A DNA stretch of 64,000 nt, from the NCBI RefSeq assembly GCF_032362555.1, contig NC_083513.1, positions 11,904,001 through 11,968,000 of the forward strand, read 5' to 3'. This DNA comes from Amyelois transitella (taxonomy: Eukaryota; Arthropoda; Insecta; Lepidoptera; Pyralidae). The notes under the pieces are model-generated. The model was not told the origin of the DNA and searched no databases. It worked only from the letters and a program-made list of their open reading frames with translations. Numbering within the stretch: position 1 is the stretch's first letter; every line of letters starts with the position of its first letter. The translations under genes and the position numbers were made by a program. Shown here in pieces: positions 19,324 through 30,574 of this stretch.

Positions 19324-22300
19324 TTATTTCTTATTTCTTTTTATTGTTCTTAAGGCCAATTTTGTGCAGTAGTTTAAAAATTTTTCTCTTATTTTTTTGT
19401 CTCTTATGATTATTGCCAGATTTTCTTTTGTGACTTTTTCTTCGATCTCAATCTCCAGGTCATTCCTGTCTTTGTCATGTACAGCGCATTCGGTAAGGAC
19501 ATGGTCGATACTTTCCTCGTTTGCAGGGTCACAGGCACAGGTAGGGCTCTCCTTGCATTTGAACCTGTTCAAATATTGCGAGAACCCGCCGTGTCCCGTG
19601 AACACCTGCACAAGCACGGGGGTCAACGCAATCTTCCTTATTGTTTTGTACGCCTCTCCTGCGTCGGGAAAGAACAGCTTAGTGGTGGATGCCGTTTCCC
19701 CCTCCACGTAGCGCCGGTTCCATTCGTCAATGGTATCCATCCGGATCTGCCGCTTGACGAACGAGACCGGACATCTGTCGTAGTGGGGTCGAACCCTGCC
19801 GAGCGCAGCGCTCTTGGCCAGGTCGTCAGCCCTTTCGTTCCCCTCCAACCCGGCGTGAGCCTTAATCCAAAATAAGTTTATTATTTTGCCCAACATCATG
19901 GCCTCTTTTATGTTGGCTCTCGCAGTTAACGCCAGGTTGTGCAGGGAACTGCTGTCAGAGACAGTTTCGAGAGCCGACCTGGAGTCACAATATATATTGC
20001 AGCTAAGCGCTGAGCTCCGAAGGGCCCGCTCGGTCGCCACAGAAAGGGCCAACAGTTCGGCCTGATACACCGTGCACATGTTGTCGAGCTTCAGTTTCTT
20101 GGTACTGGTCTCCGCAGCGCCTTCCCATACGGTCAGCGCCGCGCCGACTTTCCCATCGTGCTTGCTCCCATCTGTGTAGATGTGGAGCTGCGCGTGCTGC
20201 TGCTCGTCAACCTGCGCACGGTCTTCCAGGCACGAAAATTTGAGTCCCAATCTTCCGGCCGGGTGAGGCGCTTCCAGAAAATCGACGGGCCTCTCTATCT
20301 CCCGGTCTCCTACCACTCGCCGAGATATACCCTTCTTCACTTCGTAAAGAAGGGCTGCCTCCCTGATCCTCATGTCCAGGGGAAGCAGTCCGGCGAGTAG
20401 CAGCGCCGCGTTCAGAGAGACGGTGCGATACGCTCTGACGATCTTCTGTGCGAAGCCTCGCTGCACCACGTTTAGTTGCTTCTGCACCCCCAGCTTGTGC
20501 GTGGCCGCTGCCCACACGCTAGATGCGTACATAATGACCGGCTCGACCACCGCCACGTATATGGTCCTTATCACCTCCGAGTTCAAGCCCCAGCCAATCC
20601 TGGCCGCCCTGGACAGCTGCTTATATAAGTTTAACGCCTTTCGGCATATGTTCGCCACATGGGCGTTAAACGTGAGCTTGCTGTCCAAGGTGAGGCCAAG
20701 GATTTTGATTTCCTGGGACATTTCAATGGATACCCCGCCCATGCTCAGAATTGGGGTGTCGTATTTAAGTTTATTGGTCAGCACCATTGCCTTTGTTTTC
20801 AATGGTGCAAACCTCAACTTATTTTCGACTCCCCACCTCCGAACATATTCGAGGGCTCCATTGGCACGTCCCTGGACTTCCTGGGCCGTGTCCCCGGAGA
20901 ATACGAGGACCACGTCGTCAGCGAACGCTTGACAGTAGTCGCCCCGGCCATCCAGCCCCACGAGCAGCGGGTCCAGAAGCAAATTCCAGAAGGTCGGGCC
21001 CCCTATTGACCCTTGGACACATCCCTTCGAGGTTTCGCTGACACTCTCCGCTCCGGCATATCTAACGCGAACCCTCCTATCCCCCAAATAACTATCAACC
21101 ATTCGGCGTAGATTAGGAGGGCACTGCGTCTCCGCCAGTCTGCACTTAATGGCCGGCCACCACGCGTTATCGAAGGCTCCCTCTATATCCAAGGATACCA
21201 TCAGGACGAGTTTTTTATCCTTAATCCTCTGCCTGATGTGATCCACCAGGACATAGAGGGAGTCCTCGGTACAGCGCTGCGGCATAAAGCCGTACTGACG
21301 GCGGCTCATGCCGGGGAGGACGTGCCAGCGAATCCTCGCCACCAGCATCTTCTCCAAAATCTTACCGAGCACCGGTAATAATCCGATGGGTCGGTAAGAC
21401 TTTGGATTCGCGTAGTCATCCTTTCCCGGCTTTCGCAGGACGGCGACCACCGCCTCCTTCCACGCAGCGGGGAAGTGCCCGAGTTTCAAGCACTTGTTGT
21501 ACAGCGCCAGGAAGATGTCGGGGCCCAGCGCGATGGCCGCACCACAGACATCGGCGGTAAAGCCGTCGGGTCCCGGCGCCTTTTTCGGGTTGAAGCTCGA
21601 CGCGGCGCTCTCCAGCTCCTCCATTGTGAATGGTGGGTCGCAAGTCTCACCCTGCTTCCCCTCATTCACAATTTTGGAGCTCTCTCTCGTGAGTTTATGC
21701 CCCGCGTCGTCTCCCCCCGGATCATCTTTTGGGAAAAAGGTTTTAGCCAGTAGACCCGACGACTCTTCCCCGCTAAGGACCCTCCCGTTTTGCACGAGAG
21801 GTGTGTCCTCCTCCCTGCTTGCGGTGCGGCCGATCACCCTGTAGATCCCCTCCCACATCGTCTCGCGGTCCTGCTTCTCGCAGAACCGCTTCCAACTGGC
21901 GGTTCGAGCCTGCTCCGACGCCAGGCGGTACTCTTCTTTGGCTTTCAGATACTGCTCGACCACCCATGCACGGCGGGTCGGCCCGGCGCTCGCCACCCTA
22001 TGCTTCTTAGTGGTCACGGCTTTCCGCATTTCGGCCAGCTCATCATTCCACCAAGGCATCTTCAGTCGCCCTCCGGTGGAGGCGAGTTTGGGGATTGACA
22101 TCTCGCACGCTCGCTCTATTGTGCAGTTCAATTTTGATAATTTTAAATCCAAATGTGTTGTATTGTTAATTTTGACAATTTCCGAATGGTTTATGTTGTT
22201 TTCCAACCATAATTGGGCCAATTTCTCACGAAATTGGTCCCAATTAGCTTTTTTTGTGTTATATTTGCGAGTCGTGCGCTTGATGTCCGTCCCCCTCGCC

Positions 22301-22902
22301 TTCACCAGATTTACCTCGAATAGAAGAGCGTTGTGGTCAGAGCTGGTTATGCCCGTGTCCACTCGCCAGCCGTCGACGTGGCCGAGCATACCCTCCGTAC
22401 ACACCGTGATGTCGACGCAGCTCTGAAAGCGTTTCCCAGCTCTGTACGTGTCGAAAGTAGGCTCGGACCCCCTGTTGAGAATGTGCAGGTCCATCTCTCC
22501 TAGCGCCGCCGCCAAGTCCTCCCCCCTGTGATCCGTTCGCACACTTCCCCACCACGGGTTCCATGCGTTGACGTCTCCCCCCATCACGACCATGTCCGTC
22601 CCAATCTCCGCCATGATCCGCTCCATCCACCGGATACACGGGTCGATGGGGCCGTCCCCGTCGAAGTACATCGACACCACCCCAATCTCCCACGCACTCG
22701 TCCTCAGCCTCGCAACAGCGAAGTTTGGGGTCGTGAGCGCCGGAAACGGGGTGATGTCGATGCCCCCGTCGAGCAGTACAATGGCGGCCTTGTTCACAGA
22801 CTGTGGGCCGGCCGCAGCACATTGTACCACCCGAGTTCCGGGTTCAACCTTCATTCTTCCCGTGTTCCCGGTGTAGGGCTCTTGGACCATGGCGAAGGCC
22901 AT
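19324..22902 (-). CDS. B ORF2: endonuclease, reverse transcriptase, RNase H, Cys motif
   Basis: 1192 codons from the first ATG. The endonuclease shows VQEPYTG, GGDVNAWNPWWGS and SSDHNALL. RT has KAPGPDGF, SLDIEGAFDNAW, the FADD box (about 660) and CVQGSIGGP. A full RNase H lies at about 905-1035 (YTDGSK, QAELLALS, YCDSRSALE, HAGLEGNERADD). A C-terminal Cys-His motif (CAC...H...C) starts at about 1115. The frame is open upstream of this ATG: without a start codon it reads back through QANLQRSKLATSELL, the conserved first endonuclease motif, into the last nine codons of ORF1, where a TAG closes it. The real protein must therefore begin upstream, by frameshift or non-AUG reinitiation. The SART elements here lack RNase H. 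Confidence 0.93.
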   Translation of the reverse strand: MAFAMVQEPYTGNTGRMKVEPGTRVVQCAAAGPQSVNKAAIVLLDGGIDITPFPALTTPNFAVARLRTSAWEIGVVSMYFDGDGPIDPCIRWMERIMAEIGTDMVVMGGDVNAWNPWWGSVRTDHRGEDLAAALGEMDLHILNRGSEPTFDTYRAGKRFQSCVDITVCTEGMLGHVDGWRVDTGITSSDHNALLFEVNLVKARGTDIKRTTRKYNTKKANWDQFREKLAQLWLENNINHSEIVKINNTTHLDLKLSKLNCTIERACEMSIPKLASTGGRLKMPWWNDELAEMRKAVTTKKHRVASAGPTRRAWVVEQYLKAKEEYRLASEQARTASWKRFCEKQDRETMWEGIYRVIGRTASREEDTPLVQNGRVLSGEESSGLLAKTFFPKDDPGGDDAGHKLTRESSKIVNEGKQGETCDPPFTMEELESAASSFNPKKAPGPDGFTADVCGAAIALGPDIFLALYNKCLKLGHFPAAWKEAVVAVLRKPGKDDYANPKSYRPIGLLPVLGKILEKMLVARIRWHVLPGMSRRQYGFMPQRCTEDSLYVLVDHIRQRIKDKKLVLMVSLDIEGAFDNAWWPAIKCRLAETQCPPNLRRMVDSYLGDRRVRVRYAGAESVSETSKGCVQGSIGGPTFWNLLLDPLLVGLDGRGDYCQAFADDVVLVFSGDTAQEVQGRANGALEYVRRWGVENKLRFAPLKTKAMVLTNKLKYDTPILSMGGVSIEMSQEIKILGLTLDSKLTFNAHVANICRKALNLYKQLSRAARIGWGLNSEVIRTIYVAVVEPVIMYASSVWAAATHKLGVQKQLNVVQRGFAQKIVRAYRTVSLNAALLLAGLLPLDMRIREAALLYEVKKGISRRVVGDREIERPVDFLEAPHPAGRLGLKFSCLEDRAQVDEQQHAQLHIYTDGSKHDGKVGAALTVWEGAAETSTKKLKLDNMCTVYQAELLALSVATERALRSSALSCNIYCDSRSALETVSDSSSLHNLALTARANIKEAMMLGKIINLFWIKAHAGLEGNERADDLAKSAALGRVRPHYDRCPVSFVKRQIRMDTIDEWNRRYVEGETASTTKLFFPDAGEAYKTIRKIALTPVLVQVFTGHGGFSQYLNRFKCKESPTCACDPANEESIDHVLTECAVHDKDRNDLEIEIEEKVTKENLAIIIRDKKIREKFLNYCTKLALRTIKRNKK

Positions 22903-23002
22903 CCTCTGCTTATCTGCCTCCAGCAGGAGTTCGCTAGTTGCTAGCTTACTCCGCTGGAGGTTTGCCTGGACACTTTTATATAGCTTCTGTACTGGGCTGC
23001 CC

Positions 23003-24445
23003 TTAGCAATAAGCCACAGTGGCTCTCGCTAATTCCTCCCACCTTTTTCTGACAGGGCAGGCCTCACTGAAAGCAACATGCTGCCCGCTAGTGACCTTGG
23101 CCAACCTACAGTTCCTGCAAGTCGGCGGGTCACCCGCAACCCTGGCGGGGCAGTCGGCTCCCAGATGCGGACCCCCGCAGTGACAGCACAGGTCGACAGG
23201 CTCCTTACAGAGTCGCCGACCATGTCCATACCCCAGGCAGCGCGTGCACTGGACCAGTGGAGACTGGTCTTCGGCTCGCACCGTCTGGAGGTCAATGCGA
23301 ATGCGGCCCGCATCCACGACCCGCCGCCACACCACGGGCGCCGCGCTGAGCACCACGTTGCTGCAGTGAGGGTTTCTCACCTTCCTACGGTAGCGCACCG
23401 TGAGCCGGTCCTCCCCCTCGCCGAGGCCCTGAAAAACACCCCGGTTCTGGTTCCGGAACGCCCCCAAAATATCCTCGTCCGAGTTTACGTTGAGAACGCC
23501 CCTCAGAACCAGAAGCGGGTCCTTGTTTCTCACCTCCTCGACAACGAGGTGAGTTCCGGCCGCCTGCAACCTTTCCTTGAGCCTTGCCCTGTCCTGCTCT
23601 GTTTCGCAGCCCAGTACCACCTTCCTGTCCCGTGCCTTCCTAACCTTTCCTATTGTAATCCAGCCTTCTTTTGCATTGACTGCCTTTCTTACTTTCTCCA
23701 ACACTTCATCCCCGGTCTCCTCCTCCACAGTCGACGCGACCACAACGGAGTGCAACGTAGGATGCTCCGGAACTCCGGGTCTTGTGTGGTTCCCTCCTGC
23801 TGCGGCTACAGTGGCATATGTTAATTTGTTATTTTGCAGGAGTATATTACTATTTTCTTTTATTATTAATATATTCTCTTCTTGCTTCTCCATATTCTCC
23901 TGAATTTTTTCTAAAAATTTTTCATTTTCCTTTTGCTTATTGATTAGTTCTGTAATTTCTTGTAATTTTATACCGTTTTCCTTTATTATTTGTTTATTTT
24001 CTATTAAGTGTTTTATTATTTCGTTTCCATTGTCACTGTAGACCTCTTTCTCAGTTTTATTATCCCCACCTTTGTCTTCTCTCCTTCCCTCTGCTAGGAC
24101 TTCCTCGTATTCCAGAATAATCTGGAATAAGTCCTCCAGGGCTGTTTTTACGTTAGCTTTTATGTCCGACCTTGTATTCCTGGTTTCGTTCAGCAGGCCT
24201 ATTGCCATGTCCTTAATCGCGTTTGCTCTTCCTAGTTTTGTTTTGGGCACGGTTTGCTGTACCGGTTTTGGTGTAATTACTGTTTTGGTTTGTGCCATAG
24301 GTTTGGTTTTTGGTTTCGGAGCTGGTTGTTTAGCGATACCTGAACTACTTGGTGGACTACCGCTTGCGATAATAGCCTCGAGGTTCTCAGCGCTTTTCCT
24401 CGCTGGAACCTTCGGCGCATTCGGGGGGGAGTATGGGCAATACAT
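23003..24445 (-). CDS. B Gag (ORF1, 480 aa)
   Basis: A Lys/Glu-rich coiled-coil-like stretch lies at about 115-215, followed by the TRAS Gag core (IGKVRKARDRKVVLGC; NKDPLLVLRG). Three knuckles begin at about 398: CTRCLGYGHGRRLC, CCHCGGPHLGADC, CRNC...H...C. The end RKRWEELARATVAYC matches RQRWEALARSRIAY of A1/A2, making B the closest RT-bearing relative of the Gag-only elements. It overlaps the ORF2 open frame by about nine codons. Expected role: RNA binding and targeting of the RNP to telomeres. Confidence 0.92.
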   Translation of the reverse strand: MYCPYSPPNAPKVPARKSAENLEAIIASGSPPSSSGIAKQPAPKPKTKPMAQTKTVITPKPVQQTVPKTKLGRANAIKDMAIGLLNETRNTRSDIKANVKTALEDLFQIILEYEEVLAEGRREDKGGDNKTEKEVYSDNGNEIIKHLIENKQIIKENGIKLQEITELINKQKENEKFLEKIQENMEKQEENILIIKENSNILLQNNKLTYATVAAAGGNHTRPGVPEHPTLHSVVVASTVEEETGDEVLEKVRKAVNAKEGWITIGKVRKARDRKVVLGCETEQDRARLKERLQAAGTHLVVEEVRNKDPLLVLRGVLNVNSDEDILGAFRNQNRGVFQGLGEGEDRLTVRYRRKVRNPHCSNVVLSAAPVVWRRVVDAGRIRIDLQTVRAEDQSPLVQCTRCLGYGHGRRLCKEPVDLCCHCGGPHLGADCPARVAGDPPTCRNCRLAKVTSGQHVAFSEACPVRKRWEELARATVAYC

Positions 24446-24645
24446 TGTAAAAGTGGGGAAGTCAATGTTAAAATTAAAATTAAGTTTGTATAAGTTTTAA
24501 ACAGTAATTAAATATAACAATAAATAAAATTAAAAATTTTTTGATAATTCAGATTAATTCTTATAAATAAATAAGTCACTTACAAGCTACTCAATTCTTT
24601 AGTACTGTAGGTACTTGTCGGTTTTCTCTTTTGTTTTAGTCTGTT

Positions 24646-24676
<31 letters not shown>

Positions 24677-26597
24677 GAAAAGGATTTTTCTTTTTCCCTT
24701 AAGTTATTTTTTAGTTCTTATTATTATTATTATTACTTTTCTTTTATTTTCTTTTACTTTTATATTTATAAGTGTGTAAATGCACCTATATGTCTATTCT
24801 TAATCTAAACAATCACAGTAATATTGTATAAGTTGTATAAAAATAATATCTTAATGTAAATACTTAAAACTAATTTTTTCTAAGTCAACCTTTATATATC
24901 TTAGTTATATTTATCCTTATATTAGGTTACTAAGTCTTTATACCACTTTAGTAGGGTGCCGTCTTGTTCCTATATATATATATGTATGTTTTAATACAAT
25001 AATGTCACTAATGTCACTATTAAACAAATTTAAATAATATTCATAAATTGACAACACAAAACTTTAATCGGCTTCCAGGCTCTGTCTACCCCGCAAGGAA
25101 GCAGCACCGTAAACAACTCCGAGAGAGAATAGAAGGTAAATATAAAAGTTGATGGATGCCAGTTAACGTCAATACTAGTTGCAGCCCTGTATATGGGGGC
25201 TGCAATGTGTAGGTGTGTAATAAATACTAAAATACTACAAGCTTTTATATTTCTAATGTAAACACTTAACTAATAGGTACTGCTGCAAGTTATAACAATT
25301 CAAATAGGTAAAAAAGCAGTCCTATGTTTTAACTAAATCGTCTAGTTTTGATGTCTATATACTTCTTGTAATTTTATAACTATTTTTGTAGTATATAAGA
25401 TTATATGTTGAACAATATTCCGCTCAATAAAAAGCAAAAAGTCAAAGTTTAATTTTAGCTTGTTAGACACTGTCTAACCCGCAACGAGCTCACGCAACAA
25501 CACAACAATCTCGACCTTGACATTCCAAGGCGAGCCGAGAGAACAATAGGCTCGTGACCTACTTTCCGAGCGGACGACGGCCGCACTCGACCTATTAAGT
25601 ATTTGTTTGATAGGCACCGGAATGTTGGAGTGAACAGATTGTTTTTATATATATTGTCCTAGCTTATATATTTTTTGATATAAATAGAATAACAATAAAT
25701 GCGTGTGAGTAACTATATATATGTATATGAATGATTTTATATATATTCAATGTCTATATAATCAATATGGATAGAATTTAACATTTACTAATAAGTTTAA
25801 AGGGGGGAAGCCAAGTAACTATTATTTTTCAATATATGTAAGGTTTTATGAGCTTAATTATTTATGTGTGTATTTATTTTTAGACTTAATTGTGTTCTCT
25901 TGGAATTACGTGTATTGTTATGTGTATTGTTGTGTGGTTTAGTTAAATTTTTTCTAAGATTCGCTGCAGTTTAATATGGGCCGTTCGCGTGTGTGTGGTC
26001 TTCCCAGTTGGGTCGATGCGCACCGCGATACGCACCGCGATATGTAATAGCCCGGCACTTCCCCACTCCGACCGCACAGCGCTCGCCACTGCCAACTTAT
26101 TGATGCGGTCTAGGCCTATTTTCTGCTTTGACAATTTTTTAAATATATCAGATATTATACACTCTACCGTTGTTATACTTTGCAATAACCTAGATTTTTT
26201 ACTGATCTTACTATATTTGATAATTTTAATATATATTTATACGTATTTAATTTAGTGCAGATCGGTTTCTTCCTTAGTTGCAACTTTGCCGACCGCAATA
26301 TCCGCTGTTTCTACACAATAAGGGAAGATTTGAGGGGTTGTTTATTCCCGTTAATTTAGGGGGGTGTTAATATAAAGATTGTTAATTTTGTTCAACGCTA
26401 ACGCTAATAGTTTCCAAAATAATAAGCTTTTCTGTTCTAATTTTTTAAATTCCTGAAATAGGGGTTTAAACGGGGTTTTGGGGGTTGGAAACAGATTGGT
26501 ACTTATTTTTATGTATGCCTTGATATGGTGTAATAGTTTAAATTTGGAAAAAGTCTCAATTAAAAAAGTCAATTTTTGAATTTTATTTACGTAACTT

Positions 26598-26622
26598 GCG
26601 GTTAGCTTTAGGAGCTAACCGC
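26598..26622. other. Perfect 10-bp hairpin with loop TTAGG
   Basis: GCGGTTAGCT (26598-26607), loop TTAGG, AGCTAACCGC (26613-26622). On the minus strand it lies between the stop of the 26732-26902 open stretch and an AATAAA at about 26583. Confidence 0.6.
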
Positions 26623-26731
26623 TTAATTATTTTATATTTTAAGATTTACTGCACCAATCTGTTTGGATTTTTTATATATGATAGGGGAGTAAGCAAGCCC
26701 TCAGGGACATATGTTTTTAACAATTAGTTTT

Positions 26732-26902
26732 TTATTCTAATCTACTATTTACTTCCGCGAAGTTGGAGTATGTCGATTTCCAGAAGAAAATTCGATACTG
26801 TCTGATGTTGGCTTGTCCCAGGAAGATGGTCAGGGCCTCGATGGACTTGTTTTCAGCCAAGGCGTCGGGTTTCGGTGGGTCGGTCACGTTGGTCCCCGGA
26901 GT
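26732..26902 (-). pseudogene. Orphan open stretch, possible C-terminal coding remnant
   Basis: 56 codons without ATG, ending in TAA; the composition is protein-like (KPDALAENKSIEALTIFLGQ). A TAA sits just upstream in the same frame. A hairpin and AATAAA follow, as at a gene end. Not recognised; it may be chance. Confidence 0.25.
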
Positions 26903-27393
26903 TTAGCGGCAATCTGGGAAAAACCGCTGATTGGCCAGCCGGATTTTCCGTCCTGGAGGCTTAGACAATGTAGTATCGCTTCTTAACGAAACGATGTCGA
27001 AGTTCTTTTTCGTCTTAGAGATAACGATAAACATTTCCTAGCCAATGTAACGCAATTGTCGCGATCGTTGTGTCGAACGGATCGTTCGATAAACAAACGA
27101 ATATTGGCTATGGTAACGAAAATTTAGCTGTCAGTTTCAAATTGGAACAAACAAAGCGGGATTATTCTAAAGTTTAAGTGAGTGTTTACTGTGAGTGTGG
27201 TGAGTCGTTTTTAATTGATATTATTAATTCTTGACGCTTTTTAATAATCTTATAGCAAAACTTTGATAGTGTTAAATTATTAGAGTGTTTTTACATAGTT
27301 TTTACGTAGATTTCTTCAAAATTAAATAGAATCATTGTGATTGTAACTGTTCAAAATAAATATAGTTATTTTTTTTATTTTTAGTGTTAAAGA

Positions 27394-28570
27394 ATGGATT
27401 CTAGGGTAAGGGCAAGTCCCGAACAACTCTCAACTCTACTGGAGTATATGGAAAGGTAGGTAAATCCAAGTTATTTTCCATTTCTTTTAAATTCAATCGT
27501 ACAAAACTTTGGTACCACTTCAATCGCTAATGTAAACAATGACGCGATAATAACAATGAAGCATTTGTGTATTGAACCGTTGCTTATGTTACAGTCATGG
27601 GGACCTGGCTAGGCCTGTTGCAGGGGCACAAGGTTGAGTACGGTCAGACCAATTATGGTCTGATCTTACTAATATACTCGTATTAAATTCCGTTGGTGGT
27701 GGTGTCAACAAAACAACAGACAAGTGGAAAAAAGTAAGTAATGACTAGCAATTCTATTCCAATAGCCGTATTTGAAGAGTCTTTGTGATTATAAGTTCTT
27801 TCTATGGAAATTACTCAGATATTTAGTTATATTTAATAATCTTTTCTACATATTACATGCCAAGCAATTTGGATGTGGATCTGGTATAGATAAAGTCACA
27901 AGTTACAATCTGCTTTGATGTGCAAATCAAGCACCTAGAATATCATATATTATTATCACATATGTGCAAGAAGAGGTAACAGGGATGTTAGGAATTTTTT
28001 GGTCCAGTGGAGTTACCAATTTTCAACTTATGTGGTTGTATGCATACTTATGACTGATAATTCCAAAAAGGTATGGGCCGATTTAAAATCCAAGACTAAG
28101 AAAAAAGGTCTGACCTTGCGGCAACATGCCAGAGGGACTGGAGGTGGACCGGCTAGCCAGAAATCCTTGTCGCATTTGGAGGAAAGGGTTCTGGCTATTA
28201 TCGGCCCAACAGCAGTGGAAGGACAAGACTCTATACAAGAGCTTGGATTTAGTGTATGTATTAACCTTATTTTCCAGTACCTCATGTAACAAAATTATTA
28301 GCTAAAAATCAATACTAACTAGGTAAATCTTGTTGAATAAATATTGTACTTGAATATTAGAAATTAAAAATTTTAGCCATTACACATATATAATTAGATA
28401 AAACAGTATACTATTTAATTAAGTATCTACATATTCAATAAATATCACCATAATAACTTTTTCAGAGACCTCAATCTTCTGCACCTGCACCCTCTCAATC
28501 ATCTGCAGTTGTTGCCCAAGAAGATGATCCAGTATATGTGGACTATGGTGGTGGTGTGGTTAAATATTAA
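27394..28570 (+). pseudogene. Harbinger Myb/SANT-like accessory protein, one in-frame stop
   Basis: Likely exons 27394-27455, 27595-27733, 28071-28253 and 28466-28570, each bounded by GT/AG. The reading is MDSRVRASPEQLSTLLEYME, then HGDLARPVAGAQG, a TGA at 27635-27637 where an Arg codon would fit, QLWSDLTNILVLNSVGGG, NKTTDKWKK, VWADLKSKTKKK, HLEERVLAIIGPTAVEG, and a Gln/Ser-rich end. The KVWADLKSKTKKK and TAVEG motifs are characteristic of MSANTD-like proteins that partner PIF/Harbinger transposases in DNA binding and nuclear import. Confidence 0.75.
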
Positions 28571-28727
28571 AATAAGTAGATAAGTATATTGATAAGTTAA
28601 AAGACTGGATACTTATTAAAATTGTTATATTATTATTATTATTTTCTTTTTCATTTGATAATAACTTAAAAAAATATACTTAAGCTTAAATAAAATGAAA
28701 CTATAAATTATATACAGACAGAATTAT

Positions 28728-30574
28728 CTATTCAGTAGAATGCTGCATTCTACTGACTAAATAATTTAACATAGCCCTTCCTCGAATTAACTCGTTTTGA
28801 TTAGTGTTGGTTGTAGAGGTGTTATGCTGTATACTTTGATCTTCACTACCATCAAGAGCCTCAGCTGGCATATCTGTTGGAGCAGGTAGTTTAGCATGTA
28901 TTGCAATATTATGCAATACACAACATGCGTTAATAATTCTGCTAGCCACGTAAGGCTGATAGTGAAGAACACGGTGTCAAAGCATACACCTCCAACGAGC
29001 CTTCAGTAATCCAAAACATCGTTCTATGCGAGATCTGGCTTGCACATGACGTCTGGTATATATTTCTTCTTGGGACCCTTGTTCAGCATCTAGTATAAGC
29101 GTCATCAACCAAGGTCGCTGTGGATATCCAGAATCCCCTGAAATTACATACTCAATAAATATTTTATCCTACTACTATTATCCTACTACTATTATAAAGG
29201 CGAAAGTTTGTATGGATGTTTGTTACTCTTTCACGCAAAAACTACTTAACCGATTACCATGAAATTTGGTATGTAGGTAGCTGAAGACCCAGAATAACAC
29301 ATAGGCTACTTTTTATCCCAGAATTCCCGCGGGATTGATAGGGTTTCCATGCGGACGAAGTCGCGGGCGGCCTCTAGTTCAAAATAAATTGAAGAACTAT
29401 AATGTATACTTGGGTGGCAAACAATGAATACTAATTTAATTTAGTTGATTTCCAATAGTTTTTAGAAGTAGATGTATTATTTAAATGAAATACTTTACAT
29501 ATGTTTATTCCATATAAGTTTTTTATCTATTATGGTTTGCAATGAAATATAAGAAAAAATGTCTTACATACCTAATAACCAAACATGTTCACCACTTTCA
29601 TGAAGCCCTCGCATGAAAGTCTCTACATGACTAGCGGACCATATGTGGGAGTCATGTGTAGCACCACCAAATTTTGAATTGACATTAACTATTTTTAAAT
29701 CGAAATCGCATATCTGGGGAAAAAATATACAAAACAATTTGTTTTGGGGATATAACAATTGATAAAAAGTTATATAATACTCAATCTGTGTGATTTGTCC
29801 CTATATATTTATTTACATGTGATACCTTTGCTGTCAAAATATACCTGTGTATATTCAGGCCATTTGAATTGAATTAACACTTTATTGCACAACATATAAA
29901 GAGTAGTATATTTAGGTGTTTTGATAATAAAAATTAAGTCTAGTTTCTTACCATTTGAACATTTAATGAATGATATCCTTTTCTATTAAAAAATGAATAT
30001 TCATCCTCCTCTGGTCTTACAATAGCTATATGGGTACAATTAATGCACCCAATAATTCCAGGCAAATTATGTCTTATATGGAATCTGGAAATGTTAACAA
30101 TTATAATTATAATTATAACAAATACTGGCTGTAGGCCTAGGTCAAATATTGTCCCACACCTACAATTGTCTGGTATGACCCTGTGGCTAAAAAGCTTAGA
30201 GTACACAGCACCTGAAAAACAGTAATGTCTCTGCATACTCGTGTGGTTTTCTTTATAGGATTAGACTATAGAAATTTCTATAAGTATTCTAAGTTTAGAG
30301 ATAAGTATACTTATTTCCCTATGAGGTTAATCCTTATGAAAGTTCTTACCTTCACTTCCAGGGAAATTTCATTGGATCCTTTCAATCCAGTATATCTTTT
30401 TAGTTCGTCGCATAATCGTCGAAAAGTTTTTTTATCAAGCCTGAAATGTTGTATAAACAACAATTCCGGCATATCTTCAATCGTTTCCATATGTCTTCTT
30501 GATGAAAATCGCCTTTGACGCCTCACCCAGGTATTCTCATTATGTGCAGCCCACAATAAACGTAAAGAATGCAT
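28728..30574 (-). pseudogene. HARBI1-like transposase, several disabling changes
   Basis: Pieces in order on the minus strand. Exon 1 is 30574 to about 30350 (MPELLFIQHFRLDKKTFRRL), with a donor at GTAAGAAC. Then LSFLATGSYQTIVGVGQYLT runs to a stop. GIIGCINCTHIAIVRPEEDE follows, where the first catalytic Asp of the usual IDCTH is Asn. FGGATHDSHIW keeps the second Asp. Last is DSGYPQRPWLMTLILDAEQG ... RSRIERCFGLLKARWR with the Glu, interrupted by TGA (28977-28979) before HRVLHYQPYVASRIINACCV. The gene is dead: at least two stops, a lost catalytic residue and a missing middle section. Confidence 0.85.
29160..29378 (+). mobile_element. Non-autonomous Helitron-like repeat inside the transposase gene
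   Basis: It runs from a CTACTACTATTATAAAGGCG start to a GCGGGCGGCCTCTAGT end, with CACGCAAAAACTACTTAACC and CACATAGGCTACTTTTTATC inside. This is the arrangement of the abundant moth repeat that ends in CTAG after a GC-rich hairpin. It lies between two transposase exons. Left boundary approximate. Confidence 0.6.

Larger units (their letters stand above)
18995..24648 (-). mobile_element. B: TRAS-type two-ORF telomeric retrotransposon
   Basis: Minus-strand element with a 43-base poly(A) (poly(T) 18995-19037), a structured 3' UTR of about 290 bp, ORF2 and ORF1. Its right (5') end is uncertain: the leader 24446-24648 contains TTTGTATAAGTTTTAAA, matching TTTGTATAAGTTGTAAA upstream of the A1 and A2 Gag starts, but no telomeric repeat or A-like 5' module follows; a poly(T) tract begins at 24649 instead. 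It may be 5'-truncated or split there by another insertion. It is the only element of this orientation here that carries an RT. Confidence 0.88.
24649..26960. other. F, left part: AT-rich non-coding DNA, possible 3' half of a minus-strand element
   Basis: It starts with a 28-base poly(T) (24649-24676) that could be the poly(A) of a minus-strand element ending at 31640. Otherwise AT-rich with no long ORF. It contains an (ATT)n stretch near 24720, a moth-repeat-like CTACCCCGCAAGG near 25087, a short tandem CGCACCGCGATA near 26030, a perfect hairpin (26598-26622), and a 56-codon open stretch without ATG (26732-26902, minus). Confidence 0.45.

Noticed and set aside
28028-28292. Minus-strand ORFs over the Harbinger Myb-like exon
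   Set aside because: The plus strand reads the conserved MSANTD-like motifs with proper splice sites.
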